From Bryobacterales bacterium (GTDB lineage Bacteria; Acidobacteriota; Terriglobia; Bryobacterales; UBA6623): a stretch of DNA of 64,000 bases. Location: the NCBI GenBank assembly GCA_028819215.1, contig JAPPMG010000096.1:315328-379327 (forward strand). The letters are read 5' to 3'. This document shows positions 33,946 through 42,756 of the stretch, in pieces. The notes beneath the pieces are model-generated. The model did not search any database. It was not told the origin of the DNA and saw nothing but the letters and a program-made list of their open reading frames with translations. The first letter of the stretch is position 1, and every line of letters starts with the position of its first letter. A program made the translations under genes and the position numbers.

Positions 33946-35472
33946 ATGGATCGACGAAGATTTGCCAGCTTGCCCGCGCTACTCGGACTCGTACGCGCAC
34001 TCTCCGGGCAGCGCTACGATCCCGTCCCCCGAGATCCGGGCCAGACGGTCGGATTCGCCGAGGCGGACATCACACCGGATCTCGGCATGGAGCGGCCCGG
34101 CAACTACGGAAAGGTCTTCCACCGACGGCTGTTTGATCCATGCAAGGTCCGAGCCGCCGTCTTCGGGAGAGGAGCCGCCCGCGTCGCTCTGGTAGGAGTG
34201 GACGCCTTGGTGATCCCGCGCCAGACAGTTCTTGCCGCGCGGAACCGGATCCGCCGTCAGTGCGGCATGGATGCCGGGTCGATCATGATTGCCGCATCGC
34301 ACTCGCATTCCTCCGGGCCAACCGGCATGGTGCTGCCGGGGCAGTACGATCATGCCGACGAACTTGTCCGGAGTCTTGCCTACGACTACTCGTCCTGTGC
34401 CGATCCTGCATACCTGCGCCTGGTCGAGGACCGAATCGTGAGTGCCGTCTGCCAGGCCGACGCCGCCCGCGTTCCGGCGGCTTGCGGGTTTGGCTCAGGC
34501 TCGGAGGCCGAGGCCGGCCTCAATCGCCGCTTTCGGATGAGGAACGGACTCACATACACGCATCCGCGACAAGGCAATCCCGACACGGTCGGACCGGCGG
34601 GACCCACGGACCCCGGGGTCGGCGTGATCGGTGCTTGGGACGCCCACGGCCGCTTGCTCGGGTGCATCGTGAACTACGCTTGCCACGCCACCGCCGGGCC
34701 GCCGGGCGTCTCCGCCAACTGGATTTACTGGATGGAACGAGTGATCCGCGGAGCCTACGGGCCGGATGCCATTGTTGTCTTCCTGGCCGGAGCGAACGGA
34801 GACGTCACGCAGGTCGACAACCTGAGCCCCCATCAGGCGCCCAGCGGCAGCGAGGCACAGCGGTTCGTTGGCGGTCGGGTCGGAGCGGAAGCCGTCAAAG
34901 CCCTGCTGTCAATGACTGCTGGCCCGTTTGGCCCGCTCGCCTACCGGTCCTCGATCCTCCGCATACCGCGCAGGAGCCCGAGTGCCCGCCGGCTTGCCGA
35001 CGCAAGGGAAATCGCCGCCTCCAGTCCGGACCCATCCTCCGCGGAATGGGTGTTCGCCAAAGAGACCGTGCTGCTGGACGCGTTACTCGAGGCCGAGCCG
35101 GATGTTGAGGTCGAGATCCAGGCGATCCAGATCGGCCCGGCCGTGATGGTGGCCAATCCCGCGGAGTACTTTGTCGAGTACGGCCTGCAGATCAAGCGCG
35201 AGAGTCCGTTCCCTCTCACCATGCCCGTCGAATTGGCCAATGGATTCGTCGGATACGTGCCCACAGAGGAGGCGTTCGGCCCGAACGGCGGAGGCTACGA
35301 GACCCGCCTGACCAGCTATAGCAACCTGGAGGTCCTGGCTGGCAACAGGATCGCAGCCGAGTCCATAGCCTTGGTGCGCGGCCTCGCCCCAGGTGCCATG
35401 CCGGAGGCCCCGGCCCATCGAGAGTTCAGGGGTCCTTGGAGGTACGGGAACCTCGGGCCGCAGGTTGAATAG
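33946..35472 (+). CDS. neutral/alkaline ceramidase-like protein, exported
   Basis: The 508-residue product begins MDRRRFASLPALLGLVRAL, a twin-arginine-like leader. The mature protein opens with VGFAEADITPDLG, the family equivalent of 'GxGxxDITP', and has IAASHSHSSGPTG, which matches the zinc-binding 'SHTHSGPGG' of neutral ceramidases, and IVNYACHATA for another zinc histidine. VELANGFVGYVPTEEAFGPN follows near the C terminus, also family-typical. Neutral ceramidases hydrolyse ceramide amides, but many bacterial relatives have unknown substrates and lack the C-terminal domain, as here (508 versus about 650-700 residues). Position among sulfatases suggests action on sulfated lipids or glycolipids; this is inference. 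Confidence 0.75.
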   Translation: MDRRRFASLPALLGLVRALSGQRYDPVPRDPGQTVGFAEADITPDLGMERPGNYGKVFHRRLFDPCKVRAAVFGRGAARVALVGVDALVIPRQTVLAARNRIRRQCGMDAGSIMIAASHSHSSGPTGMVLPGQYDHADELVRSLAYDYSSCADPAYLRLVEDRIVSAVCQADAARVPAACGFGSGSEAEAGLNRRFRMRNGLTYTHPRQGNPDTVGPAGPTDPGVGVIGAWDAHGRLLGCIVNYACHATAGPPGVSANWIYWMERVIRGAYGPDAIVVFLAGANGDVTQVDNLSPHQAPSGSEAQRFVGGRVGAEAVKALLSMTAGPFGPLAYRSSILRIPRRSPSARRLADAREIAASSPDPSSAEWVFAKETVLLDALLEAEPDVEVEIQAIQIGPAVMVANPAEYFVEYGLQIKRESPFPLTMPVELANGFVGYVPTEEAFGPNGGGYETRLTSYSNLEVLAGNRIAAESIALVRGLAPGAMPEAPAHREFRGPWRYGNLGPQVE

Positions 35473-35928
35473 ACCATTTCATCCTGGTTTCTTTGCATGT
35501 CACCGCGCCGTGGGCGGTTGGCATGACTTTCGCAGGATGGAACTCGCCGCCTGCCAGGCGCGGCTCACCCTCGCGCGGCTTGTGCCGGTGCAGGCGGCCA
35601 CGGGTCGGGTGCTCCACGGCGTGGCCGTACGCGGCGTGGATTCGAACTTGCATCCCTGACGCGATCCGCGTCCTTGTCGCTGATCTGGCGAGGGTCGCCC
35701 GGCCAGGGGCACTTCATGAAACCGTGGCCGAAGCTTGGTCCAGGCAAGGCCTTTCTCGGGACGCTGAACTTACCGGTGGGGCTGGCTCGGCCGCGTTTCC
35801 ACGCGGCCGGCGAAATCGCGTGCCGGAGTGCGGAACGGATGAATCACCATCGATGCAACCGCAGCGGGATCGAGCTGGCTGTTCTTGAGTGCAGGTCTGA
35901 CCACGTACCGTACAATCGGCACAGCGTT
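35473..35928. other. 456-base stretch without a confident gene
   Basis: Open frames cross this interval on both strands (for example 35426-35653 minus and 35493-35888 plus), but their composition is that of GC-rich shadows and no motif is seen. TACAAT at 35911-35916 may be a -10 box for the next sulfatase gene; the best upstream TTGAGT (35885-35890) is 20 bases away, longer than usual. A TTCGAA-containing segment at about 35640 is not part of a foldable tRNA. Confidence 0.4.
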
Positions 35929-37476
35929 ATGGCATCCCACAACTCAAGGTCCAGTTCATTGCTTCTGGCGTTCGCTCTCGCCTCCCTGGTGGCCATCGCC
36001 GCCTGCTCGTCCCAGCCGCCACCGGAGGAGCGGCTGCCGAACATCATCTTCCTAATGGCGGACGACATGGGGTATGGAGACCCCGGCAGCTTCAACGAGG
36101 ATTCGAAGATCCCTACCCCGGCGATGGACGCCTTGGCGGCAGGAGGCATGAGGTTCACGGACGCGCATTCGGGTTCCGCTGTCTGCACGCCGACGCGCTA
36201 CGGAGTGGTGACAGGTCGCTATGCTTGGCGCACGCCGCTTAAGCGGGGTGTCCTTTCGGGATACTCGCGCGCGCTGATCGAGCCGGATCGGATGACGGTC
36301 GGCAGCATGCTGCGCGAGCAGGGCTACCACACGGCTGTTGTGGGCAAGTGGCATCTCGGGCTGGACTGGACGACACTGTCGGAGCCCGTGAGTTGGGAGG
36401 AAGGCGACACGTCTGCCGCGTTCCAAGCCGCTTCGGACTTCTCCAAGCCGGAGGGCTTGGAGATCGATTTCACCGCGCCGGTGACCAACGGCCCAGCCAC
36501 TCTTGGTTTCGACTATTCCTACATCATTCCGGCTTCGCTCGACATGGCACCGTATGTCTACGTGGAAAACAATGCCTGCGAGAAGCCTGCCACCGTGCAT
36601 GAGCCGGGCCGGTTCGACGGCCCCGTCTTTTGGCGGCCCGGCGAGGCTGCGGAGGGCTTCGACTTTTTCGACGTGCTGCCCAACCTGACCCGGCACGTCG
36701 TGGAATACATCGAACGCCGGGCCGAGAGTCCAGACCAGCCGTTCTTCCTCTACTTCCCGCTGCCGGCCCCACACTGGCCGTGGGTCCCCACCGAGGAGTT
36801 CATCGGCCGCAGCGGCGCTGGCAAGTACGGCGACTTCGTGACCCAGGTCGACGCCCAAATCGGGATGGTCGTAGATGCGCTCAAGGCGACCGGCCAGTTC
36901 GAGAACACGCTCTTCATCGTCACCAGCGACAACGGCGCAGAATGGGATGCGAGTCACATCGAGGAGTTCGGCCATCATGCCAATCACGCCAGCCAGCGCG
37001 GCAAGAAGCGGGACGCCTGGGAGGGCGGGCACCGCATGCCCTTCATCGCCTCGTGGCCAGCCAGGGTCGCGCGGGGGTCAACCAGCGATCAGACGGTCTG
37101 CCTGACCGACCTGATGGCGACCGCCGCCGACATCACCGGGTACGAGCTGCCTGCCGACGCTGGGCAGGACAGCGTCAGCATCCTGCCTGCATTGCTCGGG
37201 ACCGACAGCGCTCCTCTGCGCGAAGCCACGGTGCATCACTCGGTTGACGGCACGTTCGCCATCCGCCAAGGCAAGTGGAAGTTCATTGACGGGCAAGGCC
37301 CGGGCTCGCAGCAATGGGACGGTCCCCAGCCGGGCGACCCGCCCGCGCAGCTGTACGACATCGAAGCCGACCGCCACGAGGACAACAATCTCTTTACCGA
37401 GAACCCGGAAGTGGTAGAGAGGCTCAAGGCTGTGCTGGAGCGCTACAAGGAGCAAGGGTACAGCAGAGCGCTGTAA
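35929..37476 (+). CDS. sulfatase (formylglycine-dependent), predicted lipoprotein
   Basis: The 515-residue protein has a hydrophobic N terminus ending LVAIAACSS, a good lipobox, so the mature protein would be lipid-anchored. The formylglycine motif is VCTPTRYGVVTGR (C-x-P-x-R). Metal-binding segments are FLMADDMGYGDPGSF and IVTSDNGAEWD, and VVGKWHLGLDW carries the active-site Lys/His. The 'PLPAPHWPWVPTEEF' loop is typical of arylsulfatases. It removes sulfate esters from an unknown glycan or lipid. The ATG at 35929 is chosen because upstream in-frame sequence lacks export features. The gene converges on the next sulfatase gene (30 bases), an uncommon tail-to-tail pair. Confidence 0.92.
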   Translation: MASHNSRSSSLLLAFALASLVAIAACSSQPPPEERLPNIIFLMADDMGYGDPGSFNEDSKIPTPAMDALAAGGMRFTDAHSGSAVCTPTRYGVVTGRYAWRTPLKRGVLSGYSRALIEPDRMTVGSMLREQGYHTAVVGKWHLGLDWTTLSEPVSWEEGDTSAAFQAASDFSKPEGLEIDFTAPVTNGPATLGFDYSYIIPASLDMAPYVYVENNACEKPATVHEPGRFDGPVFWRPGEAAEGFDFFDVLPNLTRHVVEYIERRAESPDQPFFLYFPLPAPHWPWVPTEEFIGRSGAGKYGDFVTQVDAQIGMVVDALKATGQFENTLFIVTSDNGAEWDASHIEEFGHHANHASQRGKKRDAWEGGHRMPFIASWPARVARGSTSDQTVCLTDLMATAADITGYELPADAGQDSVSILPALLGTDSAPLREATVHHSVDGTFAIRQGKWKFIDGQGPGSQQWDGPQPGDPPAQLYDIEADRHEDNNLFTENPEVVERLKAVLERYKEQGYSRAL

Positions 37477-37506
37477 GTTCCGGCGCGGTGGTTCGCGGGC
37501 CGTCGT

Positions 37507-38988
37507 TCAGCCCTTGCTGACCCACCAGATGTGATCCGGCTCCTTTTGCGGTCTCGGCGGTTGCCGGGCTTGGTCGAGGAGAGCTTGAATCGTCGCCATG
37601 ATGGCGGGCTGGTCCGCTGCCAGATCCTGAGTCTCGCTCGGATCGGCGTCGAGATCGTAGAGTTCGAGTTCGCCGTCCGGAGCGGGCCGCACTGCCTTCC
37701 ACTTTCCCATGCGCAGAGCTTGGGAAGGGGTTTCGTTGCGGAAGGTTCCCGGCCCGCCCTCGTAGCGCGGCAATTCCCAGTACATGTATTCGTGCTCGGC
37801 TTGCTCGCCGCGGGCCAGCAGGGTCGGAACCACCGAGATCCCGTCAGTCCCTGCCGGCGCCTCGGCCCCCGCAAGTTCCAATGCGGTCGCTAGGAAATCG
37901 TGGAACCCCCAAATGTGGTCGCTGCTCGAGCCGGCCGTGATCCGCTCCGGCCACCGCACCAGCATCGGCACGCGGATGCCGCCTTCGTAGAAGTCCCGCT
38001 TCGCGCCGCGCAGATCCCCGCTGCTTCGGAAGTAGTCAGTCCAAGTGGCTGCCGCCGCGCCGTTATCGGACGTAAAGAACACGATCGTGTTCTCGTCCAA
38101 GCCCAGCTCGGCGATGAGCTGCAAGATCCGACCTACGTCGCGGTCCATGCGAGTGATCATCGCCGCCAGAGTTGCGTGAGGTTCTGAAGGTCGAATCAAG
38201 CGCCCTGGCCGATTTGGGTTCTCGGACAGCTCCATCTCTTCGAAGGTGCCGGCGTATTGGGCGTAGATCTCGTCGTCGGGCACGACGTACTCCGAGTGCG
38301 GAATGGTGAACGGCACATAGCAGAAGAAGGGCTGGTCCTTGTTTCTCGCGATGAACTCCAGCGCCCGATCCGCGATGACGTCATGGGAATATGTGCCACG
38401 ACCGCTGCCCTCGTTGCCGTCGAGCGGCAGTTCCTGATCGTTGTCGTAGATGTAGCGCGGATAGAAGTAGTGCGCATGGGCTTGGTGCAGGTAGCCCACG
38501 AACTCGTCAAAGCCCTGTTTCCAGGGCACGCCCTCTGTGCCGATGTCGCCTAGGCCCCACTTGCCGAAGCAGCCCGTGGCGTAGCCGCGCTCCTCCAGCA
38601 GCTCCGCAACGGTCACGTCTTCCGCCAAGATCGGCACGCCGCCCGGGTTGGAGCGGACCGAGGTGTGCCCCATATGCATTCCGGTCATGAGCACGCTTCG
38701 CGCCGGGGCGCACACCGAGCATCCTGAATACGCATTTGAAAACCGCATGCCCTCGGCGGCTATGCGATCGATGTGAGGAGTTCGGATCTTCGACTGTCCG
38801 TAGCACCCGAGCTCGCCGTAGCCGAGATCGTCGGCCATGATGAAGACGATATTGGGCGGTCGCGCGGTGCTGCCTCCAGGCGGCACGGCCGCGTCGCGGC
38901 ACGCAAGCAGCGCGGCCGCCCCGGCAGCGGTGGCGGTGAAGAACTCGCGGCGACTGGCGCCGATTGATGCGGATAGTGGAGCTGCCAT
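37507..38988 (-). CDS. sulfatase (formylglycine-dependent), Tat-type leader with lipobox
   Basis: The 493-residue protein begins with a leader containing SRREFFTATAAGAAALLAC, that is, a twin-arginine motif (SRREFF) followed by a lipobox Cys, suggesting folded export and lipid anchoring. The sulfatase core has IMADDLGYGELGCYG, the formylglycine motif VCAPARSVLMTG (C-x-P-x-R), FGKWGLGD and FFTSDNGAA. The HTSVRSNPGG segment is shared with many marine arylsulfatases. The substrate is unknown. The FecA-like receptor gene lies upstream on the same strand, separated by 297 bases containing stable hairpins, so co-transcription is not assured. Confidence 0.92.
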   Translation of the reverse strand: MAAPLSASIGASRREFFTATAAGAAALLACRDAAVPPGGSTARPPNIVFIMADDLGYGELGCYGQSKIRTPHIDRIAAEGMRFSNAYSGCSVCAPARSVLMTGMHMGHTSVRSNPGGVPILAEDVTVAELLEERGYATGCFGKWGLGDIGTEGVPWKQGFDEFVGYLHQAHAHYFYPRYIYDNDQELPLDGNEGSGRGTYSHDVIADRALEFIARNKDQPFFCYVPFTIPHSEYVVPDDEIYAQYAGTFEEMELSENPNRPGRLIRPSEPHATLAAMITRMDRDVGRILQLIAELGLDENTIVFFTSDNGAAAATWTDYFRSSGDLRGAKRDFYEGGIRVPMLVRWPERITAGSSSDHIWGFHDFLATALELAGAEAPAGTDGISVVPTLLARGEQAEHEYMYWELPRYEGGPGTFRNETPSQALRMGKWKAVRPAPDGELELYDLDADPSETQDLAADQPAIMATIQALLDQARQPPRPQKEPDHIWWVSKG

Positions 38989-39177
38989 GGCGCGCCCATT
39001 TTAGTCCAGCCCGCTGGTGGCGCTGGCTGCTCTTGGCCCGTCGCTACAGCTTGTTTCGGATACACGTGGCGACAATCCTCGGACAGACCGGCAGCCGCGA
39101 TCACTTCCATGCATCCCCCGCCCTCGTCACGCTCGTCCGCGCGATTCCGGGACTGAAGCTGCCGCGTGTACAGAGGT

Positions 39178-39271
39178 GGGCTAGGATTCCGGCGGGGAGG
39201 GGGCTGCGATTCCGGGCCGGGATCCTAGCCCCGGTACGGTCGAATCCGGGATCTTCTGGAGGGATCTCCAG
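39178..39271. repeat. inverted-repeat block (two hairpins) between the FecA-like receptor and sulfatase genes
   Basis: GGGCTAGGATTCCGG (39178-39192) pairs with CCGGGATCCTAGCCC (39217-39231): a 15-bp stem with a single G-T pair and a 24-base loop. A second hairpin, CTGGAG-GGAT-CTCCAG, occupies 39256-39271. The word ATTCCGG or ATCCGG recurs four times between about 39143 and 39250. There is no T-run on either strand. It lies directly after the receptor stop (39286, minus strand) and could be a REP-like element, an mRNA 3' stabiliser or a transcription attenuator. Confidence 0.6.
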
Positions 39272-39285
39272 CCGCAGGCCTGTCC

Positions 39286-41646
39286 TTAGAAGCTGATCCG
39301 CAACCCTGCGTTGACCTGCCGGAACAGCCCGGGCTGAATTCCTTGCGGAGCCCGTGACGAAATGTAGAGCTCGTCAAACGCATTCTTGATCGTGAAGTAC
39401 GGCTCAAACGTCCAGACTTCGCGGCGGATCTCGTAGCTGACCGCCAAGTTGGCAACCTGGTAGGCCGGAAGCTGGCCGACGGTTCCGTCACTGGACGGCT
39501 CCAGCGTCTCGCGGTTGTCCCCGAACTGACCGGCCACCGCATTGAGATCGAGTTGAAAGCTCAACCCGCCGAATTGCTTGACGCCGAACAGCACGCCGAA
39601 CGTCTGCCTGGGAGCATAGGGAAGGCGGTTGCCGCCATACAGTTCGTTGTCCCTGAACTCTGCGACCGGCAGGAACATGTGCCGAAAGTCCGTGTAGACA
39701 CTCCAGCCCGGCAAGTCCGCGACGCGGTTCCAATGGATCTTGGCAGAACTCTCGAAGCCTTGGTGCATCGTCGCACCGCCGTTGGTCACAGTGGTCGTGG
39801 CACCGCCCGACTCGGCCGCGGTGATGATCTGATTCGAGAAGTCCAGACGGAAGACTGTGAATTCGCCCGAGACCGCTCGCTGCCCCGCCAGCCGGACGCC
39901 CGCCTCGTAATTCCACGACAACTCCGAATCGAGGTTGAGGTTCTCGCCGTTGCTAGTGATGGCGATCTTGGTTCCGGGAGGGGCGAAGCCCCGGTGGACA
40001 CCGGCGAAGAGCGTGAGGTCGTCGACGGCGCGGATCGAGAAGCCCAGTCCTGGGATGACCGTCGTGATGCCGTTGTCCTCGCGGATATCGACATCGGTCG
40101 GAACTCCCTGCACGCGCTTGCGCACGATATGGCGCTCCTGCTTGTACCGCACGAAGCGTGCGCCGGGAGTGAGCGAGATGCGAGAGCCGATCTTGAATCG
40201 ATTCTGGACGTAGCCCGCTAGGGCGCGGCCATAGCGGAACTCGTCGTCGCGAGTCACGCCGGTGCGGGCGTCGAACACGTCGCCATTGATCCGCCGGTCG
40301 CGAGCCTTCTCGTAGATGTAGCGCGCGCCAAGGTCGAGCTGGCCGTAGCTGTGCTGTCTGCTGAAGTTTGACTGTGCGCCGTAGACGTCGAACTCGCGGT
40401 TGCGATTTCCGGCCGAATTGCGCAAGTACAAGGCGCCCCCGCTCAGGCTCGGGTCGCCGATCACACCCAAGTAGTCGCGCCCCCTGTCGCTGCGGTCAAA
40501 GTCTTGACGGCCCCAGTACCGCTTGGTGCTGTACAGGAAGGCCGAACTGCTCAGGGTCGAGGCCGGACCGATTGTGACGGCGTGAGACAGGGACCCGCTC
40601 TGGCGCTCCACGTCGAGCGTGTCGGACGGCACGGCGTTGAGGTTCGGGTTCCGCTCGAACATTGGTTGCGTGAGGCCCACATAGGTCGAGTTTGAGATCT
40701 CGTCGTATATGCCGGCTTTGACTGCGAGCGTGTGCCGCTGGCTAGGACGGAAAATGAACTTGGTCTGCACGTCCTCAATGTCATAGAAGAAGCTGCGCCA
40801 GCCATCTCCCTGCTTGTGCAGATAGTTGGTGATCCAACCGATCGACTGGTCCCGCTTGCTCGCTCCCAGCGAGGCCTCGCCCACGAACACCCCGCGTTGC
40901 CCGCCCTCGACGTCGATTTCACCATGGAGTCTCGATGGCGGATCTGGCGTAACGAAGTTCACTACTCCACCGACGGTCTGCGGGCCGTGGACGATCTGGC
41001 CGCTGCCCTTGAGTACTTCGACCCGGCTCATGCGCTCGATGGGCGGCGAATAGTACATGTCTGGCTCGCCATACGGTGCCAGCGCGATTGGAATGCCGTC
41101 CTCAAGGATCAGCACCTTGCGGCTGCGGTTGGGATTGAGGCCCCGCATGCCGATGTTCAGGCGCATGGCGACCGGCCCGGAGTCTTCGCGCAGGTTGATG
41201 CCGGGCACTCGGCGCAGTACCTCGTTGGCATCGAGAGGCTTGGCCGCTTCGAGGTCCGCCTTGCTAACAATATGCAACGAGCCCGGAATCGCGGTGCGCA
41301 GGCCTTCGACCGTCGCGACCACTTCGATGCTGGCGGCGTTGCGCCTCAGTTCCTTCAGCTCGATCGCGAGTTCAGTTGTTCGAACTGAGCTTGTCACTTC
41401 GACTGGCTCGAAGTCCGGCGCCACCACGCGGAGCGTGAGAGATCCTTCCGGGACTCCGGAGAGAGTGAAGCTCCCTAGGCCATCTGTGCGCGTAAATTCG
41501 GATAGTTCAATAGCTTCTACCGTGGCTGCAGCCACGGGGAAGCCGCCGGGGCCGGTCACCTTTCCCGTGATGTCCCGGGCGTGCAGGCTTGCGAGGAAAA
41601 GCAGCGCGACGGCTGCGCAGCCCGTGCGCTGAAGGGGCTTGGACAT
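39286..41646 (-). CDS. TonB-dependent receptor, FecA-like, with N-terminal carboxypeptidase-regulatory-like domain
   Basis: The 786-residue outer-membrane receptor has a signal peptide (ending LASLHA), a carboxypeptidase-regulatory-like domain (about 24-95), and a plug domain recognisable by ANEVLRRVPGINLREDSGP, GMRGLNPNRSRKVLILEDG and VEVLKGSGQIVHGPQTVGG. The barrel ends NAGLRISF. The plug resembles iron-chelate (FecA-type) receptors rather than the Oar type. It would import a siderophore, iron citrate or glycan using TonB-ExbBD, which are not in the window. A 180-bp repeat lies 93 bases upstream of its start. It may be co-regulated with the sulfatase gene downstream. Confidence 0.9.
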   Translation of the reverse strand: MSKPLQRTGCAAVALLFLASLHARDITGKVTGPGGFPVAAATVEAIELSEFTRTDGLGSFTLSGVPEGSLTLRVVAPDFEPVEVTSSVRTTELAIELKELRRNAASIEVVATVEGLRTAIPGSLHIVSKADLEAAKPLDANEVLRRVPGINLREDSGPVAMRLNIGMRGLNPNRSRKVLILEDGIPIALAPYGEPDMYYSPPIERMSRVEVLKGSGQIVHGPQTVGGVVNFVTPDPPSRLHGEIDVEGGQRGVFVGEASLGASKRDQSIGWITNYLHKQGDGWRSFFYDIEDVQTKFIFRPSQRHTLAVKAGIYDEISNSTYVGLTQPMFERNPNLNAVPSDTLDVERQSGSLSHAVTIGPASTLSSSAFLYSTKRYWGRQDFDRSDRGRDYLGVIGDPSLSGGALYLRNSAGNRNREFDVYGAQSNFSRQHSYGQLDLGARYIYEKARDRRINGDVFDARTGVTRDDEFRYGRALAGYVQNRFKIGSRISLTPGARFVRYKQERHIVRKRVQGVPTDVDIREDNGITTVIPGLGFSIRAVDDLTLFAGVHRGFAPPGTKIAITSNGENLNLDSELSWNYEAGVRLAGQRAVSGEFTVFRLDFSNQIITAAESGGATTTVTNGGATMHQGFESSAKIHWNRVADLPGWSVYTDFRHMFLPVAEFRDNELYGGNRLPYAPRQTFGVLFGVKQFGGLSFQLDLNAVAGQFGDNRETLEPSSDGTVGQLPAYQVANLAVSYEIRREVWTFEPYFTIKNAFDELYISSRAPQGIQPGLFRQVNAGLRISF

Positions 41647-41739
41647 CGACAGGTCTCTTTCTTGGTGCGGCGATTCGACTGCGAGGAGGATCCGCCGCGT
41701 CCCGAGGAATCCCCAACTTATCCATTAATGCAACTGATT

Positions 41740-41919
41740 GTCAATTGACGAATTGTATGAGTTCTGTAACAACGTGTGCGGTTGGGCTGCGTCTCAGCCA
41801 CGCCAAGGCCGATTTCGTGCGTGCAAGGCCGGCAATCGTCTCGGCTCGTTGCATTGGTCGCGGCTTGAACGCATAGCGACCGATGTCGCTACTTGCGCGC
41901 GATATCGAATATGGTTTCG
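41740..41919 (+). repeat. 180-bp direct repeat, copy 1 (left of vapBC)
   Basis: This segment aligns without gaps to 42757-42936 at an offset of 1017 bases; I count about 24 differences in 180 positions (roughly 87% identity), with 41 consecutive identical bases at 41823-41863. It encloses vapBC together with copy 2. Substitutions in the short frames it contains are mostly non-synonymous, so it does not look like conserved coding sequence. It contains a conserved GGCTG/CAGCC stem with a CGTCT loop. Confidence 0.9.
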
Positions 41920-42031
41920 AGCAGGATCTTGCTGCTGAGTCCTTGCGCCTCGCCGCGGCTTGAGCCCAATTGCAGTAGGTGGCAGTGAAGGCCGAACTCC
42001 GAGCTGCCGGAACCTATCCCCGCACATCTCG

Positions 42032-42439
42032 CTACCTGAATGGATTGATCACTCGCAGTCCGTCGTAGTCCTGCTGATCGCTCATATCCTCGGAGTACAC
42101 CGCGTCGCAGCCGCATGCGTGCGCAGCGGCGAGAATCTCGCCGTCCCAGTACGACAAACCGAAGCGCCGACTGAGCGAAACCGCAGCCCGGAACAGGGCC
42201 AGCGATACGTCCTGGACCGGAAACTCGCGGATGGAATCGATGAACCGCAGTGCCTGTTCCGGGCTCAGCGCCCCCCTGCGGCCGGGCCGCGTGGCCTGCC
42301 AGTAGAACTCCTGCAGCACCTGGACTGATACGGCCAGATCCCCATCCAGCAGCAGATCCTGTGCCCGGTGCCGTTTCCCGGCCTCCTCGGTGTCCGGGCT
42401 GATCGCATAGATCAGAACGTTGGTGTCAACGAACCGCAT
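42032..42439 (-). CDS. vapC: VapC-family toxin (PIN-domain ribonuclease)
   Basis: The 135-residue PIN-domain protein starts MRFVDTNVLIYA. The conserved acidic residues that bind the catalytic metal are Asp5, Glu44 (VLQEFYW), Asp99 (LSYWDGEI) and the Glu/Asp pair near 117-118 (YSEDM). VapC toxins cleave RNA, often tRNA or rRNA. The ATG at 42439 is chosen as the natural PIN start; it overlaps the end of the antitoxin gene by 14 bases, the usual coupled arrangement. The pair sits exactly between two 180-bp direct repeats. Confidence 0.88.
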   Translation of the reverse strand: MRFVDTNVLIYAISPDTEEAGKRHRAQDLLLDGDLAVSVQVLQEFYWQATRPGRRGALSPEQALRFIDSIREFPVQDVSLALFRAAVSLSRRFGLSYWDGEILAAAHACGCDAVYSEDMSDQQDYDGLRVINPFR

Positions 42440-42701
42440 CGCGCTCGTACAGGGCGTCTCGGGCCAGACTGTCCGCCGCTCTGAAGCTGCCCCGTGTCTC
42501 GCGAATATCCTCAAACACGGCATTCAGCAGACGCTGGCGCCGCTCTCGCTCCGTTTCTGCGCCGTGCCTCCCCGCCTGGCCCTCGACGAGGCGCTCGAGA
42601 AAGCCGCGCACCATTGCCGAGACCGAAGTGTCCAACTCCGCCGCTCGAATGCGGGCAAACCGGTAGGTGTCGTCGTCGACGGATACCGTGATGTTCCTCA
42701 T
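42426..42701 (-). CDS. vapB: VapB-family antitoxin
   Basis: The 91-residue protein begins MRNITVSVDDDTYRFARIRA, a ribbon-helix-helix type DNA-binding N terminus (compare the 'hThshdd..y..ar..Aa...sVS.hvr' pattern), and continues with SVSAMVRGFLERL and a charged C terminus that would wrap VapC. It neutralises VapC and represses its own operon. The ATG at 42701 is used; a GTG two codons upstream is unlikely. A tandem array of 8-bp words (CACAGTYY) begins three bases upstream and is the probable operator. Confidence 0.82.
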   Translation of the reverse strand: MRNITVSVDDDTYRFARIRAAELDTSVSAMVRGFLERLVEGQAGRHGAETERERRQRLLNAVFEDIRETRGSFRAADSLARDALYERDAVR

Positions 42702-42704
42702 TGG

Positions 42705-42736
42705 CACAGTCTCACAGTTTCAGTGTATCACAGTCC
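42705..42736. promoter_or_regulatory. tandem 8-bp iterons upstream of vapB, candidate autoregulatory operator
   Basis: Read on the plus strand, CACAGTCT (42705), CACAGTTT (42713), CAGTGTAT (42721) and CACAGTCC (42729) follow each other with a strict 8-base period; three share CACAGT exactly. The array lies directly in front of the vapB start and would cover its promoter and leader, as expected of a VapB-VapC binding region. Confidence 0.5.
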
Positions 42737-42756
42737 ATTGCAATCGTACTGCCCAG

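Noticed and set aside
35636..35665. TTCGAA-containing segment resembling a tRNA T-loop after the ceramidase-like gene
   Set aside because: The flanking bases do not pair into a T stem and no acceptor, D or anticodon arm could be drawn.
31066..38988. Recent tandem duplication as source of the three sulfatases
   Set aside because: Their formylglycine motifs differ in context (CGPSR, CTPTR, CAPAR), their leaders are of different types, and little sequence is shared outside the motifs, so they are not recent copies.
41762..41878. 40-codon frame shared by both 180-bp repeat copies (starting ATGAGTTCTGTAAC)
   Set aside because: Both copies keep the frame and stop, but most differences between copies are amino-acid changing, which argues against selection on a peptide; treated as non-coding repeat.
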